Shown here piece by piece: positions 1-8,388 of a stretch of DNA of 59,346 nt (its first letter is position 1; the number at the start of each line of letters is the position of its first letter). A program made the translations under genes and the position numbers. This DNA is from Opitutia bacterium (GTDB taxonomy: Bacteria > Verrucomicrobiota > Verrucomicrobiia > Opitutales > T3Sed10-336): positions 1 to 59,346 of the forward strand of contig PWMU01000195.1 of assembly GCA_003558065.1 (NCBI GenBank). The letters run 5' to 3'. The notes beneath the pieces were generated by a model. That model was not told the DNA's origin, made no database searches, and worked only from the letters and a program-made list of their open reading frames with translations.

Positions 1-2
1 CT

Positions 3-278
3 GCGGCCGACCTTGACAAGCCGGCATTTCTGGAGAGACTCAAAACGGTAAAAGACGAACGCATCCGGCAAACAGCCATGACACTCGAACAACAATTTCG
101 CCAGGAAGGACGCCAGGAAGGCGAGCGCCTCCTGTTAGAGCGCCAGCTAACCCGGCGGTTTGGTCCGCTTCCCGAATGGGCTTCCCGGAAGCTTGAAGAG
201 GCGAACCCCGCTCAACTGGAAACGTGGGGCGAAGCCATTCTCGAGGCTCCCTCATTGGAAGAGGTTTTCCGGAATTAA
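3..278 (+). CDS. C-terminal end of a Rpn/PD-(D/E)XK-type protein with DUF4351 (partial)
   Basis: An open frame enters from the window edge and ends at 278; only about 91 residues are visible. The last 50 residues (LLERQLTRRFGPLPEW then EVF near the end) match the DUF4351 tail found at the C-terminus of many Rpn family recombination-promoting nucleases and putative transposases. The 'EGRQEGERLLLERQL' run before it is typical of the linker helix in those proteins. The catalytic PD-(D/E)XK part lies outside the window, so nuclease activity cannot be judged. An internal ATG at 78 is probably not the real start because the frame stays open upstream and its residues are charged and helix-like. It sits beside a toxin-antitoxin pair and a broken RHS gene, which fits an accessory patch. 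Confidence 0.7.
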   Translation, partial: AADLDKPAFLERLKTVKDERIRQTAMTLEQQFRQEGRQEGERLLLERQLTRRFGPLPEWASRKLEEANPAQLETWGEAILEAPSLEEVFRN

Positions 279-438
279 CACAAGCGATCAAGGGCACGGA
301 CAGGGTTGGCATCCAAGGAATTTCCCAACGCTTCCCACCAACTCATGTCGTTCGATCTCTTGCGTCTTTCCATAAGCCCAAAACCGAATTGTAAGAATCC
401 GATAGATTCGCTCACACAGAACAGCGACGCGCCAAACA

Positions 439-720
439 TTATTCTTTTCGGCTCTTCGATTCGCTGAAATCGCCGGAGATATAGCGGTGTAGTATACTGG
501 TGACCAAGGTTTGATACGGGATTCCATAGCGGTTGGCTTGTCGCTGCAATCGAGCCAGGTCCCTTGATGAAATACGGATATTGATTCGCCTATCCTTATT
601 CAGCGTCTTCCTTGCGGCCTCCATGAAGCGCTGCTTTTCTCCTTTCGTCGGAGGACGGGCTTCAATGAGTCCTTTTTCTTCCAGTTCCAAAAGCTCTCTT
701 TCATATTTATCAAATTTCAT
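439..720 (-). CDS. CopG/BrnA-type antitoxin
   Basis: A 93-residue basic and acidic protein. The N-terminal half is charged and helical (KFDKYERELLELEEKG); the C-terminal half holds the ribbon-helix-helix-like core RINIRISSRDLARLQRQA followed by GIPYQTLVTSILHRYISG, as in CopG-type antitoxins paired with BrnT-like toxins. It should bind and neutralise the toxin encoded just upstream and repress the shared promoter. Its ATG overlaps the end of the toxin gene by 11 bp, so the two are co-transcribed and probably translationally coupled; a good Shine-Dalgarno GGAGG lies inside the toxin gene. Toxin-first order is the usual one for BrnT/BrnA. Function is inferred from family resemblance only. Confidence 0.8.
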   Translation of the reverse strand: MKFDKYERELLELEEKGLIEARPPTKGEKQRFMEAARKTLNKDRRINIRISSRDLARLQRQANRYGIPYQTLVTSILHRYISGDFSESKSRKE

Positions 721-991
721 CGCTCTCCTCCTTCAATAATCTCTTGGTCGCTTGCCGACTTGGAATGATTGTCTTTAGAAACTTGACCCCCTTTGACTCA
801 ACGTACGGAACAAGATAAACATATTGATCCACACACACATACAGAATCTTTTGGCCAGGATATTTCTCCTGATTTGGATGTGCGCCAATCAGCAACAGAT
901 CCCCTTTTTGTACATGGAAAAGAATGTCTTGAAACCCAATCCCTCTTTCCTTTCTCAGCCATAAATCTTTTTCATCCGACCATTCAAACAT
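710..991 (-). CDS. BrnT-like toxin
   Basis: A 93-residue protein beginning FEWSDEKDLWLRKERG, the typical BrnT-like opening, and continuing through a beta-rich core (ILYVCVDQYVYLVPYVE) to LKTIIPSRQATKRLLKEE. BrnT toxins have a RelE-like fold and act as ribonucleases. The LKTIIPSR ending is shared by a subgroup often annotated simply as toxin or BrnT family. It is the first gene of a two-gene minus-strand operon with the antitoxin. The pair sits 7 bp beyond the decayed end of an RHS gene, so it may have arrived with, or helped maintain, an accessory segment. Activity is not shown by the sequence. Confidence 0.78.
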   Translation of the reverse strand: MFEWSDEKDLWLRKERGIGFQDILFHVQKGDLLLIGAHPNQEKYPGQKILYVCVDQYVYLVPYVESKGVKFLKTIIPSRQATKRLLKEESDEI

Positions 992-997
992 CGCATT

Positions 998-2250
998 TCA
1001 AACGATGATCCTTTGGATGCCGTTTGTCAACCAATCGGTGTGCCTTTTGTACATAGGGATCTCGCGAACCGGCGTTAGGCCGACTCTGTGAAAATTAAGG
1101 CCGTTTTTCACGGTAAGTCGTTGAACAGGTTCTTTTCTCGATTTGAGCTTCGACGCCGCTCGTGCAGGATCAGGTCGTCGCATGCCCCGGGTCCCCCACA
1201 CGTACCGGCGTTCGGCGACCGTTTCGCTTCCCAGGCGTTCTTCGAGCACCTGCCACTGATCGGAGTAATAATAGTGCCGGGTCGTGCCGCCTGTTTCCTT
1301 GGTGATGCGCCGGTGGGTGGCGTCGTAGGCATAGGCGGCCACCGTGCTGCCGCCGCTTTCTTTGACCTCCACCAGGCGGTTCCAGGCGTCCCACTTGAGG
1401 CTGTAGCTGTCCGAGGGAGAGAGCGGTCGGGGGATTTCGGTCATGTTCCCGGCCTTATCGTGGTCCGGGGTGGGCCAGCTCGGGCCGGTACTTTCGCTGA
1501 TGGAGTCGATCTCGTTGGCCATCGTGTGCTGGCGGTTCTGGTCGAGGGTGGTCGAGCCGTTCTCCTTTGCCCATGGCTTCAACCAGGTTCCGCGAGAGTG
1601 GATTCATTGGCTTTTTTCGTCCGTAAGTCGGCGGATGATTGCCGGAACCCTAAGCGCCACAAGCCCGGCGTGGCTGCGTTACGCTTTGCGCCCCGCTTGA
1701 TCACGTATTCCAATACGCTCCCTTCACGGGTCTTGAGCAGGCCTTGCCATCCGAACTTCTGGCTGCTTTTGAAGCACATGGGGTAGCCGGTGTTCTCCCC
1801 GTGCCAGTTGCCGGTGGGGTCAAAGTTCCAGTTCTCCTCCCAGGCGGGGGTGCCGTCGATGCCGGTCTTGTTCGCATTGAGGGTGCCCCGGGCCAGCTCG
1901 GTGACTTGGTAGAGCCCGTCGTAGCTGTAAAATTCGTCCCGGCCGCCGTTGGCTACGGTGTTTTCCCGCCAGATGCGGTTAGAGGCGCGGTTCCCGGCAA
2001 GCACGGGACAGGTTGCGCCGTACATAAGGCGTTCGAGGTCGTTGAACCCTTTCACCCGGCGCTGGTCGATCACCCGCCTCCCGGCCAGCCGGGAGTCCAG
2101 GCCCACGTACGGATCCCCGCCCTCGCCACTTTGGCCACTGGCAAAGTAACTGAACTCCACCCCGGGCTCGTCCTTATAGTTGGTGATCACGGGTCTATTT
2201 TGGCCCAGGTAGCGGTATTCAAGTCTGTCCGGGATACCCGGACGATGCAA
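998..2250 (-). pseudogene. RHS/YD-repeat protein, broken
   Basis: Two minus-strand fragments carry RHS/YD-repeat signatures. The upstream fragment (2250-1799) has FYSYDGLYQVTELARG and NWNFDPTGNWHG. The downstream fragment (about 1570-1185) has LDQNRQHTMANEID, WDAWNRLVEVKE, YAYDATHRRITKE and RRYVWGTR. They are separated by about 225 bp of unrelated sequence that shifts the frame and adds stops. A second frameshift near 1185 moves the expected 'DDLILHERR' continuation into another frame, after which homology stops. There is no start codon or upstream domain: a stop lies at about 2254, directly beside the end of apbE. This is a remnant of a large secreted or polymorphic-toxin-type RHS gene, not a working gene. 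Confidence 0.85.
1572..1795. repeat. Palindrome-containing insert inside the RHS remnant
   Basis: About 225 bp lie between RHS sequence that would otherwise be continuous (FDPTGNWHG on one side, ENGSTTLDQ on the other). The insert holds short inverted repeats: GTATT/AATAC separated by CC near 1708-1719, and a nested imperfect hairpin from AAGCG to CGCTT with inner GCCAC/GTGGC around 1651-1685. There is no transposase. It looks like a small non-autonomous palindromic element (MITE or REP-like). The exact ends and any target duplication cannot be fixed by eye. Confidence 0.5.
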
Positions 2251-2299
2251 GGATCAAGGCGGGCCGTGTTCGGACCCGTCAAGCGGAAACCTGCGGGGC

Positions 2300-3295
2300 T
2301 CACTTGGGGAACCCCGATGAGAGCGTCTTTACCGGGCACGGTTCGGTGATCCGCAGGATCAACGCCTCGATTCCGGGAAGGAATTCGACCAAGGCGAGAC
2401 CTTCGAGGGAGCCCATCACACTGATCGCGGTGGCGAGGGCGTCGGCGGTAGCGGCGTCCGGCGCGATTACGGTCACCGCCATCCGGCCGGTCAACCCCAG
2501 GCCGGTACGGGGGTCGAGAATGTGAGAGTACCGGATTCCTTCGATCTCCACGAACTGCTCGGCATCGCCGGATGTCGAGACGGCGGTGTTGGCGAGGAGT
2601 CGCGGGGAGACTCCCGCGTTCCCGGTCCCGCCGCCCGGCGCAATCCCCACGCGCCAGCCGCGGGCCCCCGGAGGCGGGTCGCCGATGGCCAGGTCGCCGC
2701 CCACGGCGACGAGGGCCTGAGAAAGCCCGGTTTCCCGCAGGACGGCGAGCGCTGCATCCGCGGCATACCCCTTGCCGATCCCACCGGGGTCGAGGCGCAT
2801 CCCCTCGGCAAGCAGGGTGACGGTGCCAGCTTCCCGATCGATGCACAGCTTCCGGTACCCGGTCGCCCGCCGCGCCCGCTCGATCATCTCCGGGTCCGGC
2901 AGTGTCGCGGACGCCCGCGCTTCGCGCCAGAGGCGCGCCAGGGGACCGACGGTGATATCGAACGCGCCGCCGGTCAGGACGGAAATCGCGCCGGCCCGGG
3001 CGAGCACCGCCAGGAGGTCGTCCCCGACAGCAACCGGGGTTCCCGGCGGCTGGCGGGAGAGGCGCATGAGTTCGCTTTCCTCGTCGTAGTCGCTCAATAT
3101 GGAATTCAATTCCCGGATACGCGCGAACGCCCGATCTACGCCAGCCCGGGCGGGCTCTTCCCCGGGTGCGTAAACGGTAATCGTCACCCGGGTACCCATG
3201 TGCGGTTCGGTGAAGCGAAACCGCTCCAGGTCCGCCGCGTGGCCAAAAGTCGCGGCCGCCAGCAAAGTCAGGACCGAACCGAGCGCCGTTTTCAT
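2300..3295 (-). CDS. apbE: ApbE family FAD:protein FMN transferase
   Basis: A protein of about 331 residues with a signal peptide (MKTALGSVLTLLAAATFGHA) and the ApbE fold: MGTRVTITVY near the N-terminus, DPGGIGKGYAADAAL in the middle, LVAVGGDL, and the metal and substrate motif STSGDAEQF...YSHILDPRTG, followed by TADALATA. ApbE enzymes move FMN from FAD onto Thr/Ser of exported redox proteins in the periplasm. I chose ATG 3295 rather than the TTG at 3304 that overlaps the previous stop, because it gives a clean signal peptide and has GAGG just upstream. It is the last gene of the minus-strand sugar cluster. No obvious FMN-binding target protein is encoded nearby, so its substrate here is unknown. 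Confidence 0.9.
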   Translation of the reverse strand: MKTALGSVLTLLAAATFGHAADLERFRFTEPHMGTRVTITVYAPGEEPARAGVDRAFARIRELNSILSDYDEESELMRLSRQPPGTPVAVGDDLLAVLARAGAISVLTGGAFDITVGPLARLWREARASATLPDPEMIERARRATGYRKLCIDREAGTVTLLAEGMRLDPGGIGKGYAADAALAVLRETGLSQALVAVGGDLAIGDPPPGARGWRVGIAPGGGTGNAGVSPRLLANTAVSTSGDAEQFVEIEGIRYSHILDPRTGLGLTGRMAVTVIAPDAATADALATAISVMGSLEGLALVEFLPGIEALILRITEPCPVKTLSSGFPK

Positions 3296-3300
3296 TTCCC

Positions 3301-4275
3301 TCAAACGTCGCAGAGCGTGATCGCCTCGTGGAGACCCATGTAGGGATCGCGAGTGGGAAGAAACTCCTGGCCGACGTAGCCGGTGTAGCCGACCTCCAGC
3401 AGCGCCTCCATTATCGGCCGGTAGTTCAGTTCCTGCGAGTCGTCCGGTTCGTGGCGGCCGGGATTGCCCGCGGTGTGCACGTGCCCGATGTAGTCCCGGT
3501 GCTCCCGGATGCGGCGAATAATATCACCCTCCATGATCTGGGCGTGGTAGATGTCAAAGAGCAGCTTCAGCCGGGGGGAACCGACGCGCTTGATTATGTC
3601 GACACAGTAATCGACTCGGTCGCCCTGGTAGCCGGGATGACCCTTCATGGGATGGCTGTCGTCCCGGGTATTGAGATTTTCCAGACAAAGGGTCACTCCT
3701 TTTTCCTCGGCATACCCCACCACTCCCTTGAGACCTTCAACGCAATTTGCGGCGCCTTCTTCCGGATCCATCCCGCGGCTGGACGCATCGTGCGGGTCGA
3801 CCGCGCTGAAACCGGTGAAACAAATGACATTCGGGACTCCGTACTCCGCGGCGCCGTCAATCGCTTTTTTCGTGACCTCAATGACCTCCCGCCGGAAGGC
3901 CGGATTGTTGAAGCCGCGCAGGAAGGGAGGATCGGGTGCCATGTCAATCTGCCCGATCGCACAGGTGAGCCCGTGCTCCCGGAGGACGGGATATTGATCG
4001 GCAGTGAGCAGCTCAACGCTTTCGACGCCGAGTTGCTTCGCAGCCGTGCACGTTTGTTCCAGGGACCACTTCTCGCCAAACAATTCAAAACACCATTGAA
4101 CAATCGATTGCTTGATCCGGCCTTTCTTCACCGCCTTCTCCCGGTTCGCGGTTTCGGAACGGGCAATATCGGCAAAGGCGACGGGGCCGGCGGCCAGGAG
4201 CCCGGCGGTGCGGAGCAACATATTCCGGCGGCTGATCGGAACCTGGAAAGGCGAGGCGTTTTTTCGAGTTGTCAT
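3301..4275 (-). CDS. Tat-exported TIM-barrel sugar isomerase/epimerase (hydroxypyruvate isomerase-like)
   Basis: A 324-residue protein with a Tat leader (SRRNMLLRTAGLLAAGPVAFA) and an AP-endonuclease-2/xylose isomerase-type barrel: QWCFELFGEKWSLEQ at the start, VTLCLENLNTRDD in the middle, LLFDIYHAQIMEGD and IGHVHTAGNPGRHEPDD, and VGQEFLPTRDP at the end. The Glu, Asp, His and Glu in these motifs are the usual metal ligands. The family includes hydroxypyruvate isomerase (Hyi) and sugar epimerases; which reaction is catalysed cannot be read from the sequence. The Tat signal puts it in the periplasm next to the similarly exported Gfo/Idh protein. A 123-bp gap separates it from that gene; apbE follows 5 bp downstream. 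Confidence 0.85.
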   Translation of the reverse strand: MTTRKNASPFQVPISRRNMLLRTAGLLAAGPVAFADIARSETANREKAVKKGRIKQSIVQWCFELFGEKWSLEQTCTAAKQLGVESVELLTADQYPVLREHGLTCAIGQIDMAPDPPFLRGFNNPAFRREVIEVTKKAIDGAAEYGVPNVICFTGFSAVDPHDASSRGMDPEEGAANCVEGLKGVVGYAEEKGVTLCLENLNTRDDSHPMKGHPGYQGDRVDYCVDIIKRVGSPRLKLLFDIYHAQIMEGDIIRRIREHRDYIGHVHTAGNPGRHEPDDSQELNYRPIMEALLEVGYTGYVGQEFLPTRDPYMGLHEAITLCDV

Positions 4276-4398
4276 ACTAATAAATCCAATAGGACAGGAA
4301 TTTGATCATTTGCCCGAAACGGCGGGGACCTTGCATTTTCATTTTTATTTTCAAAGGACTCCTAACAGGTACGGGACCCGGAGGCACCCGTTCGCGGT

Positions 4399-5715
4399 TC
4401 AAAGCACAACCGTGCTTCCCGGCTGGGGAACCGGGTAACGGCCGTTTTCATCCGGAAGCGTGGGCGGATCCGCATCCCAGGCGAACCGATCCGGACTGAT
4501 ACTCAATTTTGAATCATACGCATCCTCCCACGAAATCATTCTGTTTGAGTAAGTGCACATGCGGCCCATAATCGCCGTCAACGTGCTTTTTGCGCTGTAG
4601 TCGACCTCGTTGAAAGGCTTGTTGTTTTGAATGGCGTCGAAAAGGGCGTCCTGCTGGGCCTGGTAGGGATTGGTGTCGTCACCCTCATAACGCCATTTCC
4701 TTTCCCCTTCGATCCGGTACCCGCTTATATCGGCACGCCCCCTCGTCCCCTGAGCGTATTCGGATACGGTGGCCCATCCCGGTTGGTGGCGGCATTGGCT
4801 GTAGAAGCGGGAGCCGTCGGCGTACTCGAATTCGACGAAATGGTGATCGAAGATCTCTCCGTGATCCGGCCCGTCCCTGACCTGGCGTCCGCCCTGTCCC
4901 TGCGCCCGGACGGGAAAGCCGTCCTTGATCCAATTGATTACATCGATGTTGTGAACATGCTGCTCGACAATGTGGTCCCCGCACAGCCAGTTAAAATAGT
5001 ACCAGTTGCGCATCTGGTATTCCATTTCCGTCCATGCCGGTTGACGGGGACGCACCCAGACGCCCTGGCTGTTCCAATAGCCGCGCATGGAAACCAGATC
5101 CCCGATGGCACCCTCCCGCAGCCGCCGGACTGTTTCGAGATAACCGTTCTGATGCCGGCGTTGAAATCCGACGCCGACCTTGAGGTTCTTCTCTTGCGCC
5201 TTCTTGCCGGCCACGAGCACTCTGCGAACCCCGGGAGCATCGACCGCGACCGGTTTCTCCATAAAAACATGTTTTCCGGCCTGAACCGCCGCTTCGAAAT
5301 GGGCGGGCCGGAATCCGGGGGGCGTGGCGAGAATCACCACATCGGCCAGGGCGATCGCGTCCTGGTACCCCTCGAAGCCGACGAAGCGATGATCGGCGGG
5401 GACATCAACCTGGTCCGGGTTAAGCGATTTCAATCGTTCCAGGCTGTCTTCAAGCCGGTCCTCAAAGGCTTCGGCCATCGCGACGAGCTTGACGTTCTTT
5501 CCAGTGTTCATCGCCTGGGCGGCGGCGCCCGTACCGCGCCCCCCGCAACCGACCACCGCAATCTTCAGTGTATCGTCTCCCCCTGCCGGACCGGGGACGC
5601 CGCGGGCGATTCCGGGCAGTGTGGCGAGCAGCGCTCCGCCTGCAAGGCTCGCCGAAGCGGATTTGAAAAAGCCGCGGCGCGTGACCGCGGAAGGCTTACC
5701 GGTTCCAGTATTCAT
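4399..5715 (-). CDS. Tat-exported Gfo/Idh/MocA family oxidoreductase
   Basis: About 438 residues. The N-terminus has a Tat signal (TRRGFFKSASASLAGGALLATLPG). A Rossmann NAD(P)-binding motif follows (IAVVGCGGRGTGAAAQ), then the family EKP motif (HVFMEKPVAVD) whose Lys is catalytic, and a C-terminal alpha/beta substrate domain (DHIVEQHVHNIDVINWI, HHFVEFEYADGSRF). Members oxidise or rearrange sugars and glycosides using tightly bound nicotinamide. Start chosen at ATG 5715: it has GAGGAA at good spacing and gives the Tat signal near the N-terminus, overlapping the SUMF1-like gene by 20 bp. Periplasmic location with a TIM-barrel partner suggests an exported glycoside-processing step. Confidence 0.9.
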   Translation of the reverse strand: MNTGTGKPSAVTRRGFFKSASASLAGGALLATLPGIARGVPGPAGGDDTLKIAVVGCGGRGTGAAAQAMNTGKNVKLVAMAEAFEDRLEDSLERLKSLNPDQVDVPADHRFVGFEGYQDAIALADVVILATPPGFRPAHFEAAVQAGKHVFMEKPVAVDAPGVRRVLVAGKKAQEKNLKVGVGFQRRHQNGYLETVRRLREGAIGDLVSMRGYWNSQGVWVRPRQPAWTEMEYQMRNWYYFNWLCGDHIVEQHVHNIDVINWIKDGFPVRAQGQGGRQVRDGPDHGEIFDHHFVEFEYADGSRFYSQCRHQPGWATVSEYAQGTRGRADISGYRIEGERKWRYEGDDTNPYQAQQDALFDAIQNNKPFNEVDYSAKSTLTAIMGRMCTYSNRMISWEDAYDSKLSISPDRFAWDADPPTLPDENGRYPVPQPGSTVVL

Positions 5716-6751
5716 ACATTTCCTCGGGTGAAGGGATTTCAAGCGGGCGAACAATCCGGAACCCGAGCCACGGCGCGTTGGTGTGGTACCAGCGGCTTTG
5801 GGGCAGTTGGGGATCCATCATTTTCCAATCCGGGTGTGAAGCGCGACGCGCGGCGCTGCGGAGATCCAGAGGGCCATCGTTCCAGGAACCGCCGCGGACG
5901 ACGCGAGGATACTCGGTCGCCGCTTTTTCCCATGGATTGACCGCCACCTGATCCTCAAACTTCTCATACCGATCAGCCCGGTACTGGTCCAGGGTCCATT
6001 CCCAGACATTTCCGTGCATGTCGTAAAAACCCCACGGATTCGGCCTCTTTTGGCCGACGGGCCGGGACTGTGAGCCGCTGTTACCCCGGTACCAGGCAAA
6101 ATCATCGAGATCCTCGGGGTCGTCACCAAACGACCACAGGGTTTCGGTGCCGGCACGCGCGGCGTACTCCCATTCGGCTTCGGTGGGAAGTCGATAGAAA
6201 TGTCCGGTCTTCGCGCTCAACCACTGGCAATACTTGTTGGCGGCATGATGGGTCATGCTGACGGCTGGAAAACCGTCGGTACCCATGCCGAAAGTCATGT
6301 CGAGGTACGGCGGAGACGGTCGCGACACGGCATCCACGGTTTCTTCTGACTCGTAACCCTCGATCCCATGCATGAACAAGTTGAATTCGTTCCAGGTCAC
6401 CGGGACCTCGCCCATCCAGAATGCGGCAACCTCCACCCGGTGCCGAGGCCCCTCGTCGGGCGCTCGGCCGACTTCGCTTTCGGGACTGCCCATGACAAAG
6501 TCCCCCGCCGGGATGAAAATCATTTCATATGAAACCCGCGAACCGGGAATGGATACCGAGTACGGCTCCTTCTTCACTTCATCGGCCAATTCTTCCTCCT
6601 GTGCGAGAATAGCCGCATGAATCTCGCGCACGAGTTCCATTTCATCGGGATCGACCTCGGCGCTGGAGGATGCCGTGACAAGCCGGGCCATTAGGCCAAG
6701 CATGCCCGCGGCGGCAATCGCGAAACGCGGTGGTAATCGAAAGGAGTGCAT
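5696..6751 (-). CDS. SUMF1/FGE-domain protein, secreted, lacking the FGE cysteines
   Basis: About 351 residues with a signal peptide (hydrophobic stretch near residues 10-28). The sulfatase-modifying-factor fold is clear: FIPAGDFVMGSPESE, HRVEVAAFWMGEVPVTWNEF, YRLPTEAEWEYAARAGTE, NPWGFYDMHGNVWEWTLD, VVRGGSWNDGPLDLRSAARR and a final LGFRIVRP. In true formylglycine-generating enzymes the segment after GGSW carries the active cysteines; here it reads NDGPLDLRSAARR with no Cys, so cofactor or structural use of the fold is more likely than formylglycine formation. No sulfatase is encoded nearby. The ATG shares one base with the stop of the ThuA gene (TGATG), showing tight operon linkage. Confidence 0.88.
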   Translation of the reverse strand: MHSFRLPPRFAIAAAGMLGLMARLVTASSSAEVDPDEMELVREIHAAILAQEEELADEVKKEPYSVSIPGSRVSYEMIFIPAGDFVMGSPESEVGRAPDEGPRHRVEVAAFWMGEVPVTWNEFNLFMHGIEGYESEETVDAVSRPSPPYLDMTFGMGTDGFPAVSMTHHAANKYCQWLSAKTGHFYRLPTEAEWEYAARAGTETLWSFGDDPEDLDDFAWYRGNSGSQSRPVGQKRPNPWGFYDMHGNVWEWTLDQYRADRYEKFEDQVAVNPWEKAATEYPRVVRGGSWNDGPLDLRSAARRASHPDWKMMDPQLPQSRWYHTNAPWLGFRIVRPLEIPSPEEMYEYWNR

Positions 6752-8388
6752 CAATCGAGGTGCTTCTCAAGATAGTCGTCGCTCACGGAACATGTAACGC
6801 CCTCCTCCGGAACTTCGGCGCCCGTAATCCAGACCAGGGCGTTCAGGGCGACTTTCCTGAAATTCTCATCGCCCCAGTTCTCGTGAAAATGCCCCCCGGT
6901 AAACCCGAAGCCGCGTCCCCCGTCCACGCGTTCCACCGCCCAGGCCAGGGTTTCGGTCTCGCCCTTGGCCTCCACGATGTGCGGGTAAGGGCCCTGCGGG
7001 CTGACGTACGGACCGTCACGGGTTTCGTCGGAGGGTTTGGCCCGCAGGATTGGTGTGATTCCCTCCATGCCCTCCCGAAAGCGAATATTGAAATACCACT
7101 CGTCCCGTATGGAAAACGGTTCCACGCCCCGGGTAATCGGATGCCCCGGAAGGTCGTTGAATTCAGCCTTCCAAATCGGGTTCACCGAATAATGCGTCTC
7201 ATAGTGGCCGCCGATCCAATCGACGAACTGCGGGCCGCCCCGTTCCACGGGCACTTCGGTGGCGTAATGAAAAGCGGCCAATCCCACGCCCTCCTCCATC
7301 AGCGCCTGCATCGTTTCCAGGCGCTCCCCCTGAATCACCGGATGCCTCCCTCCGCCGTCCATGTAGAGGAGAATCCCGTCGGCGGCGTCGAACGCCCCGG
7401 GATCCTCAGGCCAGCCGTTGTAGTGCGCGACGACCTCGAGGCCGGAAACATGCTCCAGGCAGTCTTTCAGAAGCCGGACTCCCGCATTGTGTTCGTGGGT
7501 GCCGCGCCCGTGACTCGGCGCACCCGCCACAAGGACCAAACGCCTGAACGAATGGTCCGCCGATCCATAGCCCTCCTCCGGGGTGCCGTCATCCCGGAGT
7601 TTGCCCACCGACCACAAAAGTCCGCGGGCCACCAGGTCGAGGTACTCTTCCGCCTCCATCGTTTCATTGTGATGCCCGATCGTGGTGCCGAAGATGCGCC
7701 CTTCTCCGTACTGGTTCGTCCAGATTGTCAGGTGATGCTCCTCAGTATCCACCCCGAAAGCGCGACCCAGGAGCGTGACTCCCTCGCGCACCTCTTCGAT
7801 CATATAAAGCTCTCCCCGGGGCGTCTCCCATTCTTCGGGGAACCCCTTCATTACCGGATGATCGGGTTTCAGATTTTCGACCGTAAACGGCCGGTGCGCT
7901 TCATGGCGCGTGGTGCGCACCCCCAACAGGTCCCGCCAGGCCTCCGTTTCGGCGTGTCGATAGCTGTGCATGGCGCAGTGAAGCACGACAGCAGGGAGGC
8001 CCGCTTCATGGACGCGGGTTATTCCTTCAATGAATTCAACGTCGGTGACGTTGGAATAGCACATGTTGTACAAAGCGACGTCGAAGCCCTCGGCCCATCC
8101 GGATTCCCGCTGGCGCCGCGGCTTGTGACGGCTTTGTTCCTGGTTGCCGCCTTCCATTCCCTCGAGATCGATTGTCCATTGCACGTTGGCGCGGGCACTT
8201 ATGCCCTCGGCCAGAATGTGTTGCTGTGCCTCGTAATCATGCCATCCGCCTCCGGTGATCATCAGCGCCTGAATCGGTTCCGTCTCTGAGGCCGTTGCCG
8301 TTGCGGTTGCCGCAAATGCGAAACACAGGACCGGCAGCGCCGGGAGTCCGAGAATGAGATTACGTCCGTGTACTGGGAACAAAGTCAT
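6751..8388 (-). CDS. Secreted protein with two tandem ThuA domains
   Basis: About 545 residues. A signal peptide (LILGLPALPVLCFAFAATATATA) is followed by a first ThuA domain, about residues 40-285 (ALMITGGGWHDYEAQQ, LPAVVLHCAMHSYRH, DHPVMKGFPEEW, IFGTTIGHHNET), and a second, about 290-535 (LVLVAGAPSHGRGTHEHN, GLAAFHYATEVP, GHPITRGVEPF, GFGFTGGHFHENW). ThuA domains are class I glutamine amidotransferase-like and linked to trehalose and other sugar use; their chemistry is poorly defined. Start chosen at ATG 8388, which places the signal peptide correctly; an open frame continues upstream to 8535 but its residues are unlike a leader. First gene of the minus-strand cluster. Confidence 0.85.
   Translation of the reverse strand: MTLFPVHGRNLILGLPALPVLCFAFAATATATASETEPIQALMITGGGWHDYEAQQHILAEGISARANVQWTIDLEGMEGGNQEQSRHKPRRQRESGWAEGFDVALYNMCYSNVTDVEFIEGITRVHEAGLPAVVLHCAMHSYRHAETEAWRDLLGVRTTRHEAHRPFTVENLKPDHPVMKGFPEEWETPRGELYMIEEVREGVTLLGRAFGVDTEEHHLTIWTNQYGEGRIFGTTIGHHNETMEAEEYLDLVARGLLWSVGKLRDDGTPEEGYGSADHSFRRLVLVAGAPSHGRGTHEHNAGVRLLKDCLEHVSGLEVVAHYNGWPEDPGAFDAADGILLYMDGGGRHPVIQGERLETMQALMEEGVGLAAFHYATEVPVERGGPQFVDWIGGHYETHYSVNPIWKAEFNDLPGHPITRGVEPFSIRDEWYFNIRFREGMEGITPILRAKPSDETRDGPYVSPQGPYPHIVEAKGETETLAWAVERVDGGRGFGFTGGHFHENWGDENFRKVALNALVWITGAEVPEEGVTCSVSDDYLEKHLD

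Noticed and set aside
6730-8289. Long plus-strand open frame over the ThuA gene (519 codons)
   Set aside because: It is a GC-rich shadow of a well-supported minus-strand gene; no domain, no leader, and random residue composition.
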